Source: DASSQJ01 sp963772645 (lineage in GTDB: Bacteria; Actinomycetota; Actinomycetes; Actinomycetales; Dermatophilaceae). From it: a stretch of 64,000 nucleotides of DNA. Below are positions 61,993 through 64,000 of this stretch, piece by piece (position 1 is the first letter of the stretch; every line of letters starts with the position of its first letter). The notes below the pieces were generated by a model. The model had not been told where the DNA came from, made no database searches, and worked only from the letters and a program-made list of their open reading frames with translations. The DNA lies in the NCBI GenBank assembly GCA_963772645.1, contig CAVYYD010000015.1, positions 186,001-250,000 on the forward strand, in the 5' to 3' direction. The position numbers and the translations under genes were made by a program.

Positions 61993-63567
61993 TCAGGTGC
62001 GGGGCACGAACCGCCGCCGGAACGCCCCGAAACCCGCCACGGCGAGCGCGGCCGCGAGCGCGGTGAGGACGACGAGCGCGGTCGCGCTCACCGGGCCCGA
62101 CGGCGGGTTGCCGACGTGCGTGGTCGGCGCGAGGTCCAGCATCCACTGCGGCATCTGCAGGCCCGGGCCGAGGAAGGCGACGAACGCGGTGACGCCGAAG
62201 GCCGCCCACGCCGCGGCGTAGAGCCGCGGCACGGTGCCGAAGAGGGCCACCGCGACGCCGGCGAGGACGAGGACCGCCGGCAGGTAGGCGAACCCCGCCC
62301 CGAGCAGCCGGCCGACGTAGCCGGAGTCACCGGTCGACCACGCGGTGGTCAGGCCGAAGACCACGGCCGACGCCGCGGTGATGACGACGAGCCCGGTGAG
62401 CACGACGACGACGTGGGCGCCGAGCCACCGCCAGCGAGGCGTGGTGCCGGCCAGCTGCGGCTCGAGCCGCCCGTCGGCCTCCTCCCGGCGCAGCGTGCCG
62501 AGCGACTGCACGACGTACCCGCAGGCCAGGATGGCGAGGTAGACCTCGACGAGGGCGAGGAAGGCATCGGCCGGGCTCGCGCCGCCGACGTTCATGAACC
62601 CGGAGAGGGAGGGGTTGCCGAGGACCGCGTCGATGACCTCCTGGGCCAGGGCGCCCATCACCCCGGCGAGCACCACCGACCCGAGGAGCCAGCCGGCGAA
62701 CGTGGTGCGGTGCACCCACACGGCCAGGCCGACCGGCCGGACGAGGCGCCCGGAGGCGCGGGCCGGCCCGGCCCCGGCCCGCCAGACGGCGCTGCCGAGG
62801 TCCCGGCGGCCGGCGAGCAGCACGGCGAGGGCGACGAGGACGGCGGTGACGACGAGCGGCACGAGGAGCACCCACCACCGCCGGCTCGCGAACGGTGCGG
62901 TCCGCTCGAGCCAGCCGAGCGGGCTCAGCCAGGCGACCCACCATCCCTTGACGTCGCCGACGCCGCGCAGGACGTACGAGGCGGCGAGCACCGCGAGGGC
63001 ACCGCCGTAGACCCCGCGGGAGTGCAGGACGAGCTGGGCGAGGAGGGCGGAGACCCCGGCGAAGACGAGGGTCAGCATCCCCAGGGCGAGGGCGTAGAGG
63101 ACCGCCCCGGAGGTGGGGATGCCGGCCACCACCATCGAGGCCGCGGACCCGAGGACCATCGCGCCCACCGCGGCCAGGACGACGAGGACCGCCGAGAGCA
63201 CCGGCGCCCGGCGGTCGACCCGCCCGCCGAGGAGCTGCTCGAGGCGCCCGCTCTCCTCCTCGCGGCGGGTCAGCGCGGCGACGAGGGCGATGCCGAGGAG
63301 CGGCATGAGGAAGGCCGCCATGAACCCGAACTCGTCCTGGACGATGCCGCCGAGGGTGCCGATCCCCTCGACCCGGCCGTTGATCGCGACGAGCGCGTCC
63401 GTGGCGACCGCGTCGGCGTAGGACCTCACCTTCTCCGGGGTGTCGTAGAGACCGGCGACCGCCAGCGCCGTCCCGGCCAGGCTGCCGGCGAGGGCGAGCA
63501 CCCAGACGACGACGCTGCGCCGGTGGGTGCGCCAGTGGATCCGGTGGACCGCGCCGAGGCCGTTCAT
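61993..63567 (-). CDS. ABC exporter permease, antibiotic/polyketide type
   Basis: 524-aa inner-membrane permease with about 12 helices in two similar halves, as in the TipC/'exporter of polyketide antibiotics' group. Seen: LTRREEESGRLEQLLGGRV in the first half and LRREEADGRLEPQLAGTTPR in the second, the paired cytoplasmic motif of this family. Its ATG overlaps the stop of the upstream ATPase (ATGA), so the two form one exporter. It is the second permease in this window that carries both halves in one chain, but from a different family than the one at 16 kb. Confidence 0.87.
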   Translation of the reverse strand: MNGLGAVHRIHWRTHRRSVVVWVLALAGSLAGTALAVAGLYDTPEKVRSYADAVATDALVAINGRVEGIGTLGGIVQDEFGFMAAFLMPLLGIALVAALTRREEESGRLEQLLGGRVDRRAPVLSAVLVVLAAVGAMVLGSAASMVVAGIPTSGAVLYALALGMLTLVFAGVSALLAQLVLHSRGVYGGALAVLAASYVLRGVGDVKGWWVAWLSPLGWLERTAPFASRRWWVLLVPLVVTAVLVALAVLLAGRRDLGSAVWRAGAGPARASGRLVRPVGLAVWVHRTTFAGWLLGSVVLAGVMGALAQEVIDAVLGNPSLSGFMNVGGASPADAFLALVEVYLAILACGYVVQSLGTLRREEADGRLEPQLAGTTPRWRWLGAHVVVVLTGLVVITAASAVVFGLTTAWSTGDSGYVGRLLGAGFAYLPAVLVLAGVAVALFGTVPRLYAAAWAAFGVTAFVAFLGPGLQMPQWMLDLAPTTHVGNPPSGPVSATALVVLTALAAALAVAGFGAFRRRFVPRT

Positions 63568-64000
63568 CGGGTGGCTCCCACCGGCTCGTCCTCGTAGGTC
63601 CGCAGGAAGAGCTCGTCGAGGCTGGGCGGCTGCACGGTCAGGGTGCGGATGCCGGCCCGGTGGAGCAGCCCGACGACCCCGTCGAGGTGGTCGGGGGCGA
63701 CGGTGAAGCGGGTGTCGACGTGTCCGTCGACCCGCTCGGTGTGGACGTCCTCGACCCCCGGGGTGGTGGCCAGGCCCTCGGGCCCGGCCGTGGTGACGAC
63801 GTGGACGCTGGTGCGGGTGTGCCGGCGCAGGTCGTGGAGCGAGCCGCGGGTCACCGTCCGGCCACGCCGGATGATGCTGACCCGGTCGGCGAGCGCCTCG
63901 ACCTCCCCGAGGATGTGGCTGGAGAGCAGGACGGTGGTGCCCTCGGCCCGGCGTTCGCGGACGACCTCCTGGAAGGTGCGCTCCATCAGCGGGTCGAGGC
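63564..64000 (-). CDS. ABC exporter ATP-binding protein, N-terminus cut by window edge
   Basis: C-terminal 145 codons of a DrrA-like ATPase; the frame is open at base 64000. Seen: LDPLMERTF after the missing Walker B, the switch motif LLSSHILGEVEALADRVSIIRRG, and the C-terminal extension ending PPSLDELFLRTYEDEPVG, typical of drug-exporter ATPases. It is translationally coupled to the permease. Walker A and signature motif lie outside the window. Confidence 0.87.
   Translation of the reverse strand, partial: LDPLMERTFQEVVRERRAEGTTVLLSSHILGEVEALADRVSIIRRGRTVTRGSLHDLRRHTRTSVHVVTTAGPEGLATTPGVEDVHTERVDGHVDTRFTVAPDHLDGVVGLLHRAGIRTLTVQPPSLDELFLRTYEDEPVGATR

Noticed and set aside
1..64000. tRNA, rRNA or other structured RNA genes
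   Set aside because: I looked through the intergenic gaps for cloverleaf arms and conserved rRNA words and saw none; most gaps are short and explained by hairpins or promoters.

Overview
The window is a very GC-rich (well over 70% by eye), gene-dense piece of an actinobacterial chromosome. The gene content suggests a member of the Intrasporangiaceae or a close relative: an NrdR/NrdJ ribonucleotide reductase operon, several 13E12/DUF222 HNH proteins, DUF2510 and Ltp surface proteins, WYL-domain gene pairs, many GTG starts, and promoters whose -10 box lies 6-9 nt before the start codon (leaderless mRNA). The family assignment is an inference. No rRNA, tRNA, CRISPR array, insertion sequence, integrase or phage gene was found.

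Layout. 1-10.6 kb: ornithine aminotransferase (cut by the left edge), a coupled patatin/SprT-like pair, two exported proteins, a DUF222-HNH protein, an MFS transporter fused to a cyclic-nucleotide-binding domain, an aldo/keto reductase, and a hydrolase-fold lipoprotein that lacks its nucleophile. 10.7-21.1 kb: a small membrane protein behind a strong palindromic operator, an amidohydrolase, a SulP transporter, a DUF302 protein, a two-gene ABC exporter whose permease is a head-to-tail duplication, a sugar porter and an acyl-CoA ligase. 21.2-27.0 kb: a carbohydrate locus laid out like the frcBCAK fructose system, with a divergent P-loop kinase, a LacI regulator with its operators, binding lipoprotein, permease, ATPase and a polyol-type SDR. 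27.1-31.7 kb: a translationally coupled membrane-protein operon and a MalT/LAL-type LuxR activator. 31.8-44.2 kb: a second HNH protein, DUF2510 proteins, a YbjN-like gene, an AddB/AddA-like helicase-nuclease pair and a third HNH protein. This stretch, above all 35.48-41.7 kb, is full of one-base frame changes.

44.2-50.3 kb looks like an accessory island. It has a gene that appears internally shortened, an 11-copy 9-bp tandem repeat, a DUF2075 nuclease-helicase divergent from a MazG-like pyrophosphohydrolase (a candidate defence module), a lipoprotein and a secreted BNR-repeat propeller protein. 50.4-54.1 kb is nrdR-nrdJ, with NrdR-box-like repeats upstream and a strong terminator downstream. 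54.2-57.4 kb holds a leaderless small gene, a lipoprotein and two overlapping WYL regulators. 57.5-60.1 kb has a TetR gene with a triple palindromic operator facing a graveyard: a glycosyltransferase that has lost its middle and whose N-terminal part is inverted in place, a GNAT remnant, a MurF-like remnant and an isolated signal peptide. The window ends with a zinc alcohol dehydrogenase, a membrane protein and an antibiotic-type ABC exporter cut by the right edge.

The most interesting items are the DUF2075/MazG module beside the 9-bp repeat, the in-place inversion at 58.3-58.5 kb, the LacI, TetR and NrdR operator arrays, and the uneven frameshift density. That density must be settled (assembly error or real decay) before the recombination, ribonucleotide reductase and propeller genes are called broken.
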